From: Psychrosphaera haliotis
GTDB taxonomy: Bacteria; Pseudomonadota; Gammaproteobacteria; Enterobacterales; Alteromonadaceae
DNA: 64,000 nt
NCBI RefSeq assembly: GCF_009728465.1
Contig: NZ_WOCD01000001.1
Location: forward strand, 682,001 to 746,000
Reading direction: 5' to 3'
Shown: positions 21,113-31,227 of the stretch, piece by piece
Layout: every line of letters starts with the position of its first letter
Position numbering within the stretch: position 1 is the stretch's first letter
The notes under the pieces: model-generated
What the model was told of the DNA's origin: nothing
What the model saw: only the letters and a program-made list of their open reading frames with translations
The model's database searches: none
Translations under genes and position numbers: made by a program

Positions 21113-21138
21113 ATACAAAAAAAGGGCCTAAAGCCCCA
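21113..21138 (-). terminator. Terminator downstream of tRNA-fMet
   Basis: On the minus strand GGGGC-TTTA-GGCCC is followed by seven T, about 140 bases after the tRNA and just ahead of rimP. It ends most tRNA transcripts while letting some polymerase through into rimP-nusA-infB. Confidence 0.75.
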
Positions 21139-21274
21139 GTTGCATGTGCTAATTTAAACGCACACCACATAAACTGTTAACAGAAACTAAAGCGCCCCGA
21201 ATCTCTCGAGGCAAAGTTTCTGGTTCTACTATAATACATATTCGCAATTGATTAATTTAAAAGCTACCTGTATT

Positions 21275-21351
<77 letters not shown>

Positions 21352-21439
21352 CCAGTAGACTAAAAACATTTACAGTCGGTTTTAACGACTACTTTATGGA
21401 AATGCCTCATAAAAGCCCTCCAAAAGATTTGATGCGGGG

Positions 21440-21467
21440 ATTATACTGGCTATTGAAATACATTCAA
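21440..21467 (-). promoter_or_regulatory. Promoter of tRNA-fMet-rimP-nusA-infB operon
   Basis: Minus-strand TTGAAT, 16 bases, then perfect TATAAT, followed by a CCCCGC discriminator as expected for a stringently controlled stable-RNA promoter. Predicted transcript start is near 21432. Confidence 0.8.
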
Positions 21468-21653
21468 GTTAAACCTTGCTAAATATTGAAATTCACCGCT
21501 TATGTAGACTTAAATTTTCAACTCTCGTTTCTATATGCCGTTTTGATGTAATAAATATCAATTCATATTTGTGATATTGCGTATTAACTTGGCATAATGC
21601 GACAAATACAATTTAAGACTTCAGCCAATTCTATTATTAAGAGGCCAACTTTT

Positions 21654-22733
21654 ATGCCAGCCAATGGATCAGCAAACAAACTTTCGCAGCTAATTGGTAA
21701 TACCGACCTATTAACGATTCCAAGCCTTAGCAAATTAACGCAATGTGATATCAGCGTTAAGTGTGAATTTCAAAACCCAGGAGGTTCTGTAAAAGATAGG
21801 GCTGCGCTGCAAATGGTTTTATCTGCAATTGAAAGTGGTGATTTAAAGCCAGGAATGACAATTGTTGAAGGCACTGCTGGCAATACTGGTATTGGTTTAG
21901 CTGTGGTTGCTAAATCACTTGGCTTTAATTTAAAAGTTGTCATGCCAAAAGGCCAAGCAAAAGAAAAAGAACAAATGATTGAACTGCATGGCGCTGAGCT
22001 CATTTTGGTTGACCCAGTACCATTTGCCAATGAAAACCACTTTTACCATACAGCAAGACGAATAGCTGAAGAAAATACAGACTTCTGGTGGGCCAATCAG
22101 TTTGAAAACACTGCAAATGCGGATGCACATTACTTGACTACGGGTCCTGAAATTTTTGAGCAAACAAATGGTGACATAACTTACTTTGTGTCAGCAGCTG
22201 GTACAGGTGGCACCATAGGTGGCATTACTAAATACTTAAAAGAACAAAACGAACAAATCAGCACTGTATGTGTTGATCCTAATGGTTCGGGTGTTTTTAA
22301 CTTTTTACAGTCAGGTGAATATAAAGCAACGCAAGGCGGCTCTTTCACGGAAGGGATTGGTATTATGCGCCTAGTAGATAACTTTAGAGAGGCGAAGGTT
22401 GACGAAACTATTACTTTGCCGGACAGCGACATTGTCACCCTAGCAAATTATGTAAGGCGACAAGACGGTCTAGTACTGGGAAGTTCTAGTGCTTTAAATG
22501 TTGCTGCCGCTTTTTACACTGCAGTACAAAAAGGCCCTCTGTCCGGTGGAGCTAAACAGCATGTAGTGACTTTGGCTTGTGATTTAGGAGAGCGCTCTGT
22601 ATCTAAACTTTATAATAATGAGTTTTTGGAAACAAAAGGGATTAACCCAGACACAGAGTCAATGGAAGAGATGACCACTCGTTATACTCAAACAACAGAC
22701 TTACTGAAGAAAGTGACTTTTCAGTATAACTAG
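21654..22733 (+). CDS. Cysteine synthase-like PLP-dependent enzyme
   Basis: A 359-residue fold-type II PLP enzyme of the cysteine synthase/cystathionine beta-synthase family, which makes cysteine from O-acetylserine and sulfide or a related beta-replacement. GGSVKDRAA gives the PLP lysine (about residue 47), EGTAGNTGIGLA is the substrate loop and SAAGTGGTIGG the phosphate-binding loop. It is longer than CysK (about 320) at the C-terminus. An in-frame ATG at 21597 overlaps a CATAAT -10 box, so 21654, 9 bases after AGAGG, is preferred. It could be CysK, CysM or a paralogue; exact substrate unresolved. Confidence 0.88.
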   Translation: MPANGSANKLSQLIGNTDLLTIPSLSKLTQCDISVKCEFQNPGGSVKDRAALQMVLSAIESGDLKPGMTIVEGTAGNTGIGLAVVAKSLGFNLKVVMPKGQAKEKEQMIELHGAELILVDPVPFANENHFYHTARRIAEENTDFWWANQFENTANADAHYLTTGPEIFEQTNGDITYFVSAAGTGGTIGGITKYLKEQNEQISTVCVDPNGSGVFNFLQSGEYKATQGGSFTEGIGIMRLVDNFREAKVDETITLPDSDIVTLANYVRRQDGLVLGSSSALNVAAAFYTAVQKGPLSGGAKQHVVTLACDLGERSVSKLYNNEFLETKGINPDTESMEEMTTRYTQTTDLLKKVTFQYN

Positions 22734-22770
22734 TCTTTGAACCTGTAATTCTAGGTCAAACAGCACTAAC

Positions 22771-22800
22771 TAAAAAAGGCGATTATTAATCGCCTTTTTG
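22771..22800. terminator. Bidirectional terminator between cysteine synthase-like gene and thiI
   Basis: AAAAAGGCGATT and AATCGCCTTTTT form a nearly perfect hairpin with T tracts on both strands, between two convergent genes. Confidence 0.92.
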
Positions 22801-22803
22801 TTC

Positions 22804-24261
22804 TCAACCTTTCCTATAAACTTTAACGTCAGTATAACCATGTTCGTGAAGTAATAAGGCTTGCAAACGACTCATGACTCCTCTATCACAATATAAGTAG
22901 TAAGATTTAGTTTGATCTAAGTCGCCAAATTTAGTGGCAAGTTTGAAGAATGGCAGCTCAATCACTTCGATATCGCCCAAATCAAGAGGTGCATTATCTG
23001 TCTCTTCTGGGCTGCGTATATCTAGTACAATAGAGTCACTTGATAAATCCGTAACTTGCTCAACTTCTTTGACTTCTTCATGAGTTTCATTTTCTATCTC
23101 ACGCACGTCCATCATGTTCGCGTGATAAATAGCATCGTCTAAAATACTAAAATCAAAGTTTGCTTCTGCAGCTTCAATTTCACTTAGTACGGCACGCGTG
23201 GTTGGCTTTTTAGATATTACTCCACAATATTCAGGCATTGCCGCAGCTAGGTCATGGCTGCCTATCTTTCTAGCGGTATCAATAATCTCTGACTTATCGA
23301 TGTGAATTAATGGCCTTAGAATTAGCGTCTCTGTTACACGGTCAATAACATTAAGGTTTGTTAATGTTTGAGACGATACTTGGCCTAAGCTTTCACCGGT
23401 AACTAATGCCTTGATATTTAACTTATCGGCAACCTTTGACGCTGCTCGCATCATCATTCGCTTAAGTACAACACCCATCAAGCCATTGTCAATTTTAGTC
23501 AGTATTTCTGCTACTACAGGCTCAAAATTAACTGAGATAAATCGTGTTTTGTGTGAACTGCTATATGCATTCCAAACTTGGTGACAAGCTTGTTTTACGC
23601 CTATTTCATGTTCTTTCCCGCCTAAGTTAAAGAAACAGAAATGGGTTCTCGCACCACGGCGGATTAGGTGATAGGCCGCAACACCAGAATCAAAACCACC
23701 TGACATTAATGCCAAAACATCCTCTTGGCTTGGCAGAGGCATACCACCTAAACCTTTATGGTTAGCTTTGATAACATGAAATACGTCATCACGTAGTTCT
23801 GCTTTAATGGTTAATTCAGGTTTTTTAAGTTGAACGCGAGCAGACTCTACTGCCTGATTTAAGCCACCGCCAACGTAACGCTCTAATTCTGATGAGGTGA
23901 AATCATGTTTACCGGTGCGCTTAATGCGAACACAAAATGACTTACCCGCAATTTCATCTTGCCAGTGTCTAGATACGTCTTTATAAGCTTGATCAAAATC
24001 GACAAATGGATATTCAACAACTTCATTAAATTGGTCAACACCAGGAATTCTAACGATTAAATCTAATAATTGTTCGCGCTCTTCTGGCGTCGCGAGTGGC
24101 GCGTCTACCAAAATATCAGTCCAGCGAGAAATAATATGCGCTTTTGGGTGAACCTTTTTTAAAATAATGCGTAAATTAGATTCAAGTAGTTTATAAAACC
24201 GTTTTCGAACCGAGCGGCTTTTTATATTTATTTCAGGATGGTATTTAACAATTAACTTCAT
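22804..24261 (-). CDS. thiI: tRNA 4-thiouridine synthase / thiazole sulfur carrier ThiI
   Basis: Adds sulfur to U8 of tRNA and passes sulfur to the thiazole pathway for thiamine. Of 485 residues, the N-terminal ferredoxin-like and THUMP domains cover about 1-165, the PP-loop ATPase has LMSGGFDSG near 185, and a C-terminal rhodanese domain carries the persulfide cysteine Cys458 in YLYCDRGVMS. The partner cysteine is in PEYCGVISKKPT. Presence of the rhodanese domain matches gammaproteobacterial ThiI. It neighbours pomAB and dxs, the latter sharing the thiamine precursor DXP. Confidence 0.97.
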   Translation of the reverse strand: MKLIVKYHPEINIKSRSVRKRFYKLLESNLRIILKKVHPKAHIISRWTDILVDAPLATPEEREQLLDLIVRIPGVDQFNEVVEYPFVDFDQAYKDVSRHWQDEIAGKSFCVRIKRTGKHDFTSSELERYVGGGLNQAVESARVQLKKPELTIKAELRDDVFHVIKANHKGLGGMPLPSQEDVLALMSGGFDSGVAAYHLIRRGARTHFCFFNLGGKEHEIGVKQACHQVWNAYSSSHKTRFISVNFEPVVAEILTKIDNGLMGVVLKRMMMRAASKVADKLNIKALVTGESLGQVSSQTLTNLNVIDRVTETLILRPLIHIDKSEIIDTARKIGSHDLAAAMPEYCGVISKKPTTRAVLSEIEAAEANFDFSILDDAIYHANMMDVREIENETHEEVKEVEQVTDLSSDSIVLDIRSPEETDNAPLDLGDIEVIELPFFKLATKFGDLDQTKSYYLYCDRGVMSRLQALLLHEHGYTDVKVYRKG

Positions 24262-24306
24262 AATATCTCATTTTTAGGTCAGTTTCTCGCGGTTCAGCGC
24301 GCGCAT

Positions 24307-24312
24307 ATTATA
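24307..24312 (-). promoter_or_regulatory. Candidate -10 box for thiI
   Basis: A perfect TATAAT on the minus strand 46 bases before the thiI ATG; the -35 region (TTTCGA at 16 bases) is weak. Confidence 0.45.
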
Positions 24313-24361
24313 CACACACGCCCGACCATCGAAAAGCAACAATCAGATATCTATTGTTAGC

Positions 24362-25291
24362 CTATTGTTCTGTAATGTTAATTTGCTCAGATTCTTTTGC
24401 TTTACCTTGCATTATCGAAACTTCAACGCGGCGGTTAATTTTGCGATTTGCAGCAGATGTATTAGGTAATAGCGGTCTTGTATCAGCGTGCCCAACAACG
24501 ATAACTCGGTTTTTATCAAAGGTAGGTACCTTCACCATTTCAGTAGCAACGGCGACGGCTCGCTGTGAGGATAAATCCCAGTTATTGAAAAACAGTTCGT
24601 TGGTCACGTTAATATCGTCAGTATGTCCAGAAACAGTTATCTCACCTGGTACATCATTTAATACACGCGCTACTTTTTGAATAATAGGTTTAAACTGATC
24701 TTGCAAATACGCAGAGCCCGATGGAAATGAGCCGTTTTCTCGGATTCGAATAATGATTTGTTGCCCTAATGATTCCAATTCAATGGCGCCATCAATAATT
24801 TCTTGCTGCATCTGTTGTGCTATTTTTTTCAATAGCTCATTTACTTCTTCTTGTTCAGCGGCGGCTTCTGCCGAAGACTCAGACTCTGCTTCAGCGGTTG
24901 CTGAACTCATGCCACCACGCATTTCTGCTGTTTGCTCCTGGCGACCACCGGCGGACTCATCTTCACCCTCTTCAAATTCTAAAACCTGCTGAGTAATTTC
25001 AATAGTCTGTTGCTGAATAATTTCGATTGGCGTCGGTTCTGGCCTACCTGGACGAAACTCCTGCGCGATTACAGACGTTCCTTTTGGAATATCTTTTACT
25101 TCAATTTTATTTTGAACACCAAAGGCAAACTTCATGGAGCCCGCAATCTGCTTAAACTTAAGCACGTCCATTTCGGCAAATGACAATAACAGTACAAAAA
25201 AGCACATTAGCAGTGACATTAAGTCTGCAAATGTACCCATCCACCCGGGCAGACCCTCGGGTGGACATTTTGGGCATTCTTCTTCAGACAT
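24362..25291 (-). CDS. pomB: Sodium-type flagellar stator protein PomB/MotB
   Basis: Stator subunit that couples ion flow to flagellar rotation. The single transmembrane helix near 17-40 (WMGTFADLMSLLMCFFVLLLSF) contains the ion-binding Asp23, followed by a plug and an acidic linker (about 90-150), and a C-terminal OmpA-like peptidoglycan-binding domain with VSGHTDDINV and SSQRAVAVATEMV. At 309 residues it fits PomB. The N-terminal ECPKC pair is seen in PomB relatives. It starts 3 bases after pomA. Sodium use is inferred from PomA similarity and marine context. Confidence 0.95.
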   Translation of the reverse strand: MSEEECPKCPPEGLPGWMGTFADLMSLLMCFFVLLLSFAEMDVLKFKQIAGSMKFAFGVQNKIEVKDIPKGTSVIAQEFRPGRPEPTPIEIIQQQTIEITQQVLEFEEGEDESAGGRQEQTAEMRGGMSSATAEAESESSAEAAAEQEEVNELLKKIAQQMQQEIIDGAIELESLGQQIIIRIRENGSFPSGSAYLQDQFKPIIQKVARVLNDVPGEITVSGHTDDINVTNELFFNNWDLSSQRAVAVATEMVKVPTFDKNRVIVVGHADTRPLLPNTSAANRKINRRVEVSIMQGKAKESEQINITEQ

Positions 25292-25294
25292 CTG

Positions 25295-26056
25295 CTATTC
25301 CTCAGTATTAACTTCACGTTTGGAAGCTGCCAGGTAGTTGCGCAGAACACCTTCAATAACCTTCGGGTTTTGACCGTCTTGAATACCAAGTACCCCATCC
25401 ATAATTAGACTTTGGTTTAGCTTTTCTTCTTCAACTCGAAGTCCAAGCTTAAAGCTCATTGGTAATGCGATTACATTTGCTAGGAAAGCTCCGTATAACG
25501 TAGTTAACAGTGCTACTGCCATTGCTGGTCCAATTGACTTAGGGTCATCCATGTTTGATAGCATTGCTACAAGGCCGACTAAAGTACCAATCATGCCCAT
25601 TGCTGGTGCAATATCGCCTAGAGTTTTAAACATACCGGCGCCAAGCTCATGGCGTTCAGTAGTCAGAGAGATATCTTTCGATAAAGTGGCGCGGACCACT
25701 TCACCATCATGGCCATCAACTAAAAGGTCCACGCCTTTTTGTAAAAATGGGTTACTGATTTCCGCTTCTTCTAACGCTAAGAACCCACCTTTACGAGCAG
25801 AGTCAGCCAGTTCAACAATTTTTTCAATGAGTTCTTCAGGAGTTTCAATTTTAAATGAGAAAGCTTTACCCGCTATTTTGCCTACTGCGATGAATTGAGG
25901 GAGTGTGTAGTTAGACATAAGTACAAATGTTGAGCCACCGAAAACAATGGCAATTGAAGGAACGTCAATAAACATCCCTAAACCACCACCTAATATCATG
26001 GCTAAAACAATAAAGCCGATGGCTCCGATCATGCCAACTATACTTGCTAAATCCAC
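25295..26056 (-). CDS. pomA: Sodium-type flagellar stator protein PomA/MotA
   Basis: Four-helix inner-membrane partner of PomB. The 253-residue protein begins MDLASIVGMIGAIGFIVLAM, as PomA does, and has the proton/sodium-channel helices near 145-170 (MGMIGTLVGLVAML) and 175-205 (PAMAVALLTTLYGAFLANVI). A cytoplasmic loop holds the charged residues that meet FliG. It is first of the pomA-pomB pair, divergent from xseB-ispA-dxs, an arrangement conserved in Vibrio and Shewanella relatives. TCAGGAG precedes the ATG. Confidence 0.96.
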   Translation of the reverse strand: MDLASIVGMIGAIGFIVLAMILGGGLGMFIDVPSIAIVFGGSTFVLMSNYTLPQFIAVGKIAGKAFSFKIETPEELIEKIVELADSARKGGFLALEEAEISNPFLQKGVDLLVDGHDGEVVRATLSKDISLTTERHELGAGMFKTLGDIAPAMGMIGTLVGLVAMLSNMDDPKSIGPAMAVALLTTLYGAFLANVIALPMSFKLGLRVEEEKLNQSLIMDGVLGIQDGQNPKVIEGVLRNYLAASKREVNTEE

Positions 26057-26265
26057 AATTTACTCCTGAAGGTGATTTGTATTACTAAGTTTAATTATCG
26101 ACAGCAAAACTAGCAACTTAAATATTATCGGCAACTTAATGACTTAACCGAACAAAGTTTAATCGATTTACATTTATTCTAGCTCAATATAATTGAATAA
26201 CCATGCCATTTGCGATACCTTTACCGGCTAATTTTGGCAGCTTTTAACCAAGTGAAAATCAACCT

Positions 26266-26511
26266 ATGGCAACTCCTAAAGATATTACGTTTGAAACGGC
26301 AATAAGTGAATTAGAAACTATAGTTAATCAACTTGAATCTGGAGACCTAGAACTCGAGAAGTCGTTGGCGTTATTTGAGCGTGGTATTGAATTAACTCGA
26401 CTAAGCCAAGGCCGTTTGCAAGAAGCTGAGCAAAAAGTACAAATTTTAATGGAAAAGCAGGGCAACTTAGAGCTTCAACCTTTTTCTGAAAACGTTGGAC
26501 AAGGCGAATAA
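26266..26511 (+). CDS. xseB: Exodeoxyribonuclease VII small subunit
   Basis: Small helical subunit of ExoVII, which degrades single-stranded DNA to oligonucleotides with XseA. The 81-residue protein has the family core FETAISELETIVNQLESGD and LEKSLALFERGIELTR. It opens the xseB-ispA-dxs set, with ispA starting 5 bases after its stop. No strong Shine-Dalgarno is visible before ATG 26266. The gap of about 210 bases to pomA carries the divergent promoters, not resolved by eye. Confidence 0.96.
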   Translation: MATPKDITFETAISELETIVNQLESGDLELEKSLALFERGIELTRLSQGRLQEAEQKVQILMEKQGNLELQPFSENVGQGE

Positions 26512-26516
26512 TTAGA

Positions 26517-27401
26517 ATGACTATTTTGTCTGCTATCAAGGCCGTGCAAGAACGTACGGTAACTCACCTTGATGCCTTCTTAAACAATGCAAATATTGAA
26601 GACTCGCAATTAAAAGATGCTATGCAATACTCTTTGTTGCTAGGTGGAAAAAGAGTACGACCTTTTTTAGTTTATACCACAGGGCAAATACTGGGTGCAT
26701 CTAATGAAGATCTTGACGCACCGGCTGCAGCAATAGAAGCAATTCACACTTACAGCTTAATTCATGATGATTTGCCTGCTATGGATAATGATGACTTAAG
26801 GCGTGGCCAACCTACTTGCCACAAAAAGTTTGACTATGCGACAGCCATTCTTGCGGGTGATGCTTTGCAATCTTTTGCCTTTGACCTAGTGACATCTCAC
26901 ACTTACCACGACGTTTCCGCTGAAAATCAACTAAGATTGGTCAACATTATTGCTAAGTCGGCAACCAAGATGTGTGCTGGGCAAAGCATTGATTTATTAA
27001 ACACTGACAAAAAGCCAATGACTTTGGCAAATTTACAGGCGATGCATAACCTGAAAACAGGGGCACTTATTAAAGCTTCTGTATTAGCAGGGGCAATTAC
27101 CGCCAATGCAACTCAAGGTCAAATAGAAGCATTAACTAAATACGCAGATGCAATTGGATTGGCCTTTCAGGTCTGGGATGACGTATTGGATATTACATCG
27201 GATACAGAAACACTAGGCAAGCCACAAGGCTCAGACGAACAAGCAAACAAATCTACTTACCCAGCCTTGCTCGGGTTAGGTGAAGCTAAATTAAAAGCAC
27301 AGCAATTGGTCAATGAAGCCAACCTTACGTTAGAACAAATCGACGCAGATACATCTTCATTAAGCCAATTGGCGCAATACATTATAGAAAGAGACCATTA
27401 G
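26517..27401 (+). CDS. ispA: (2E,6E)-farnesyl diphosphate synthase
   Basis: Condenses dimethylallyl/geranyl diphosphate with isopentenyl diphosphate to C15 farnesyl diphosphate. In 294 residues the first Asp-rich motif is [10 protein letters not shown] (about 84-93), flanked upstream by GGKRVRP, and the second is DDVLD (about 222-226). Length is usual. Between xseB and dxs, with dxs 7 bases downstream, giving a transcript that supplies both ends of the isoprenoid pathway. Confidence 0.96.
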   Translation: MTILSAIKAVQERTVTHLDAFLNNANIEDSQLKDAMQYSLLLGGKRVRPFLVYTTGQILGASNEDLDAPAAAIEAIHTYSLIHDDLPAMDNDDLRRGQPTCHKKFDYATAILAGDALQSFAFDLVTSHTYHDVSAENQLRLVNIIAKSATKMCAGQSIDLLNTDKKPMTLANLQAMHNLKTGALIKASVLAGAITANATQGQIEALTKYADAIGLAFQVWDDVLDITSDTETLGKPQGSDEQANKSTYPALLGLGEAKLKAQQLVNEANLTLEQIDADTSSLSQLAQYIIERDH

Positions 27402-27408
27402 TAATTTT

Positions 27409-29313
27409 ATGACTGTTAATATGGCGGATTATCCGAACTTACAAAAGGCATTATTGCCAACCGACTTACGTCAATTGCCACAAGAGCAACTTCACTCTGT
27501 TTGTGATGAATTACGTGCGTATCTTTTAAATTGTGTTAGTAAAAGCTCAGGGCATTTTGCTTCCGGCCTTGGCACCGTAGAGCTAACTGTAGCTTTGCAT
27601 TATGTTTATAACACTCCATACGACCGTGTAATTTGGGATGTTGGCCACCAAGCTTACCCTCATAAAATTATCACAGGTCGAGCTGACAAAATTCATACTA
27701 TTCGTCAAAAAGATGGTCTTCATCCTTTTCCTTGGCGAGAAGAAAGTGAGTACGACACATTAAGTGTTGGCCACTCTTCAACATCAATAAGCGCAGCGTT
27801 AGGAATGGCAATTGCAGCTGAAGCTCAGCACGACGCAAACCCAAGTGAAGATATAAGAAAAGTCTGTGCTGTAATAGGCGATGGAGCAATGACGGCTGGT
27901 ATGGCTTTTGAAGCCATGAACCATGCTGGCGACATTAAGCCTGATATGCTTGTAGTATTAAACGACAACGACATGTCTATATCTGAAAATGTAGGCGCGT
28001 TAAACACTCACATGGCTAAGCTTTTATCAGGAAACCTTTACACTACATTTAGAGAAAGCGGTAAGAAGCTATTAAGCGGCATTCCGCCAATTAAAGAACT
28101 AGCAAGCCGAGCTGAAGAACACCTTAAAGGTATGGTTGTGCCAAGCACAATATTTGAAGAGCTTGGTTTTAACTATATTGGTCCAATTGACGGACACGAC
28201 GTTGACGCACTTGTAGATACGTTAAGAAACATGCGTGATTTAAAAGGCCCGCAATTTCTTCATATTGTGACTAAAAAAGGCAAAGGTTACGATCCTGCAG
28301 AGCAAGACCCTATAAAATACCATGCAGTTCCAAAATTTGATCCGAGCTTAGATTCATTGCCAAAGTCTGCACCATCAGGGCCGACCTATTCAAAAGTATT
28401 TGGTGAGTGGTTGTGCGACATGGCCGCTGTTGATCCAAAGCTTATGGCTATTACGCCAGCTATGCGAGAAGGCTCTGGTATGGTGGAATTTGCAAAACAA
28501 TTCCCTAAACAATACTTCGATGTAGCTATTGCTGAGCAGCATGCGGTTACTTTGGCTGCCGGTATGGCTTGTGAAGGTTACAATCCTATTGTTGCTATCT
28601 ATTCTAGCTTTTTACAACGCGCTTACGACCAGTTAATTCATGATGTAGCCATTATGAACTTACCAGTGTTATTTGCTGTTGATAGAGCGGGTGTTGTTGG
28701 CGCCGATGGACCAACTCACCAAGGCTCTTTTGACCTAAGCTTTTTACGATGCATCCCTAACCTAGTGATTATGACCCCTAGCGATGAAAATGAATGTCGC
28801 CAGATGTTATTTACTGGCCATAAACTAGATAAGCCTGCAGTGGTTCGCTATCCAAGAGGCACAGGCATGGGCGTTGATATTGAAGCAAGCATGACAGCAC
28901 TTGAAATCGGTAAAGGTCGAGTTATTTCAACGGAGACCGCTTCTGAGTGCAATGAAACAAGCATCGCAATTCTAAACTTTGGTACATTCTTAGGCTCAGC
29001 TATTTATGCCGCTAAAGAGTTAGACGCCTCTGTTGTTGATATGCGATTTGTAAAACCTTTAGATGTTGCACTTATTGATGAATTAGCAGCGAGTCATGAT
29101 GTTTTGGTTACATTAGAAGATAACGCAATTGCAGGTGGCGCGGGTTCGTATGTAAATGAGTATTTGAACATGCGTGGGTATGACAACCGAGTATTGAACC
29201 TTGGTTTACCTGATAACTTTATTAAGCATGGCACTCAGCAAGAAATCTACCAAGAGCTAGAGCTTGATGGCAAAGGTGTTGAAAATCAAATTAGACACTT
29301 CATGGTGAGTTAG
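27409..29313 (+). CDS. dxs: 1-deoxy-D-xylulose-5-phosphate synthase
   Basis: Thiamine-diphosphate enzyme joining pyruvate and glyceraldehyde 3-phosphate, first step of the MEP isoprenoid route and precursor supply for thiamine and pyridoxal. The 634 residues include GHSSTS, the ThDP/Mg motif [13 protein letters not shown] near 156, the glutamate in AIAEQHAV near 374, and [15 protein letters not shown] near 424. A C-terminal transketolase domain is complete. It ends with a strong terminator. Nearby thiI also serves thiamine synthesis. Confidence 0.97.
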   Translation: MTVNMADYPNLQKALLPTDLRQLPQEQLHSVCDELRAYLLNCVSKSSGHFASGLGTVELTVALHYVYNTPYDRVIWDVGHQAYPHKIITGRADKIHTIRQKDGLHPFPWREESEYDTLSVGHSSTSISAALGMAIAAEAQHDANPSEDIRKVCAVIGDGAMTAGMAFEAMNHAGDIKPDMLVVLNDNDMSISENVGALNTHMAKLLSGNLYTTFRESGKKLLSGIPPIKELASRAEEHLKGMVVPSTIFEELGFNYIGPIDGHDVDALVDTLRNMRDLKGPQFLHIVTKKGKGYDPAEQDPIKYHAVPKFDPSLDSLPKSAPSGPTYSKVFGEWLCDMAAVDPKLMAITPAMREGSGMVEFAKQFPKQYFDVAIAEQHAVTLAAGMACEGYNPIVAIYSSFLQRAYDQLIHDVAIMNLPVLFAVDRAGVVGADGPTHQGSFDLSFLRCIPNLVIMTPSDENECRQMLFTGHKLDKPAVVRYPRGTGMGVDIEASMTALEIGKGRVISTETASECNETSIAILNFGTFLGSAIYAAKELDASVVDMRFVKPLDVALIDELAASHDVLVTLEDNAIAGGAGSYVNEYLNMRGYDNRVLNLGLPDNFIKHGTQQEIYQELELDGKGVENQIRHFMVS

Positions 29314-29353
29314 CTCAAGCTGACTCCTATGAAAATCATAGGTCATGTTGCAT

Positions 29354-29386
29354 AAAAAAAGCCCGCTTTAAGCGGGCTTTTTTTAT
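29354..29386. terminator. Bidirectional terminator between dxs and the YcgN gene
   Basis: AAAAAAAGCCCGCTT and AAGCGGGCTTTTTTT form a perfect hairpin, with T tracts for both convergent genes. Confidence 0.95.
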
Positions 29387-29396
29387 GCAGTGACTA

Positions 29397-29903
29397 TTAA
29401 TCTAGATCCTTTAACGGCCACACAACAATATAATCTTCAAACTCTTCCTCAGTAATCATATCGTCAAAGATAATTTTGCCTCTAACAGACATACCAGCTT
29501 TATGCATCGCCGACTTTTTGCCTTTGTTCAGCAAAGGGTGCCAACTTGGCAAACCTCTACCTTCTTGCAAGCGCCTATAACTGCAACTGGTTGGCATATA
29601 AAACACTTGTTCGAGGTTGTCTTGTGTTAGCTGAATGCAGCTAGGCACAAGCTGAGTGCGCTGTTTATACACAGTGCACTCACACTTCTTATCATTGAGA
29701 TAACGACACGCTACCGAGGTAAAGTGTAACTCCTCTTGATCATTCATGTGAGTCGTATCAATGACCTCATCTTGAGCATCGTCGTCTATTAATTTGTGTA
29801 GGCAGCACTTAGCACAGCCATCACAAATAGACTCCCACTCAACCCGAGACATTTCCTCTAATGACTTTTCTTGCCAAAATGGCACTGAGTTAGTTGTCGT
29901 CAT
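29397..29903 (-). CDS. YcgN-family cysteine cluster protein (UPF0260)
   Basis: A 168-residue protein with the metal-binding cysteine cluster CDGCAKCCLHKL at residues 27-38 and further cysteines in ACRYLNDKKCECTVY, as in UPF0260/YcgN. The role is unknown; the cluster probably binds zinc or Fe-S. ATG 29903 lies one base after the stop of the transglycosylase gene, implying translational coupling; a TTG at 29924 would overlap that gene and is less likely. The neighbourhood ycgL-(transglycosylase)-ycgN resembles ycgL-ycgM-ycgN of enterics. Confidence 0.88.
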   Translation of the reverse strand: MTTTNSVPFWQEKSLEEMSRVEWESICDGCAKCCLHKLIDDDAQDEVIDTTHMNDQEELHFTSVACRYLNDKKCECTVYKQRTQLVPSCIQLTQDNLEQVFYMPTSCSYRRLQEGRGLPSWHPLLNKGKKSAMHKAGMSVRGKIIFDDMITEEEFEDYIVVWPLKDLD

Positions 29904-29904
29904 A

Positions 29905-30924
29905 TTAAAGCTTTGGGTAACCAATTCGATCAGCTAAATAACCAACTGATGTCACAAAGTAATATGAACGGTTCCAATGCATTAATGATTTGTAATTATC
30001 GTACGCTAAATACATTCTTCCTTTGGCATCATCTGGCATGATTAACGCAGCAGTGATATCAACATCAGGTAGTGGTTTACCATCCATACGAGTAACGCCA
30101 AGCGCTCGCCACTCTTTTAAACTACGTTCATTATCTTTAAAGTTATTCAACCAACCACGACGACCTTTACTATTTTTCGCCATAATATTCTTACTGTCAA
30201 AACCTTCAGGTAACATAACTTGTCGACCCCAAGTTTTGTTGTTATCCCAGCCTTCTTGCTTCAAATAGTTAGCAATTGATGCAAAAACGTCTGTTTTATT
30301 TGTCCAAATATCCTTCTTACCGTCTTTGTCGCCATCGGCAGCATAAGCAAGAAATGAGGTTGGAATAAACTGGCACTGTCCCATCGCTCCAGCCCAAGAG
30401 CCTACGAACTTCTCTTTACTGATATGGCCTTCATCTAAAATTTGTAGCGACGCCCATAATTGCTTTTTGAAAAACGCTTCTCTTCTGCCGTCATAACTGA
30501 GGGTCGTTATTGAATCTATAATTGGCATTTTTCCTTGGATACGACCAAAGTTTGTTTCCAGTGCCCATAAAGAGACAATAAAACGAGCCTGAACGCCATA
30601 TTCTGCTGCTATTTTTTCAAGTAGTTCACGATTTTCTACATATGCGTCACGGGCTCTTTTAACTTTCCACTCAGGCACACGTTTTGGTAAATAAGTATCT
30701 AAGGTTTCAACAAACTCTGGCTGATTTTTATCTGCCTTAACTACTCTTTTCAAGTATTTTAGGTTTGATAAATGTGTTTCAACAAACTCTGGTTCAAAGC
30801 CTTTTTCAATCGCTTCTTTTTTTAAGCCTTTTACATACTGCTCAAATGATGGTTTGTCAGCCGCAAAAGACGTAAAAATAGGCGACGACAAAATAAGTCC
30901 TGCGATAATTGTTTTTAACTTCAT
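29905..30924 (-). CDS. MltB-family lytic murein transglycosylase
   Basis: Cleaves the MurNAc-GlcNAc bond of peptidoglycan in the periplasm. The 339-residue precursor has a signal peptide (MKLKTIIAGLILSSPIFTSFA) with no lipobox, so it should be soluble rather than anchored. The catalytic Glu is in SLWALETNFGR, and SWAGAMGQCQFIPTSFLAYAADGDKDGKKD carries the family core in part. ATG 30924 is chosen because AGGAGAAG lies five bases before it. It starts 10 bases inside the gap after ycgL and is coupled to the YcgN gene. Confidence 0.93.
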   Translation of the reverse strand: MKLKTIIAGLILSSPIFTSFAADKPSFEQYVKGLKKEAIEKGFEPEFVETHLSNLKYLKRVVKADKNQPEFVETLDTYLPKRVPEWKVKRARDAYVENRELLEKIAAEYGVQARFIVSLWALETNFGRIQGKMPIIDSITTLSYDGRREAFFKKQLWASLQILDEGHISKEKFVGSWAGAMGQCQFIPTSFLAYAADGDKDGKKDIWTNKTDVFASIANYLKQEGWDNNKTWGRQVMLPEGFDSKNIMAKNSKGRRGWLNNFKDNERSLKEWRALGVTRMDGKPLPDVDITAALIMPDDAKGRMYLAYDNYKSLMHWNRSYYFVTSVGYLADRIGYPKL

Positions 30925-30934
30925 GTAACTTCTC

Positions 30935-31225
30935 CTATACATCCTCTTGGGGATGTTTTTGGTTCTTTTTAAAAGTTTCTAATAAGTTTTCTTCCGGTGG
31001 CGGAATTTGTAAATAATAACCTTTATCCAACAACTCTTGTTTTACTTTAGAAAGGTCTGCCGTTGCAAGCTCTTTGCGACGATCTAAATCTAATGTCATG
31101 ACCAGTTGTAATTTACCTACTAACGCCATTAAAGGCTCAGGCACCTTAGAAAAATCATTTGTTTTTTCAACGTAAAGGTAAGTTTCAGATTTTTTTGAGC
31201 TTTTATATATTGTACAAAGTTGCAT
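30935..31225 (-). CDS. YcgL domain-containing protein
   Basis: A 96-residue protein with the YcgL fold signature MQLCTIYKSSKKSETYLYVEK in part, then LPEPLMALVG-like and GYYLQIPPP. Structures of the family exist but the function is unknown. It starts 2 bases after rnd stops, so the two are very likely cotranslated; the rnd-ycgL order is widely conserved in gammaproteobacteria and hints at an RNA-related link. Confidence 0.9.
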   Translation of the reverse strand: MQLCTIYKSSKKSETYLYVEKTNDFSKVPEPLMALVGKLQLVMTLDLDRRKELATADLSKVKQELLDKGYYLQIPPPEENLLETFKKNQKHPQEDV

Positions 31226-31227
31226 AA

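Noticed and set aside
21087..21170. N-terminal extension of rimP
   Set aside because: Contains the tRNA terminator hairpin and T tract and does not match RimP homologues.
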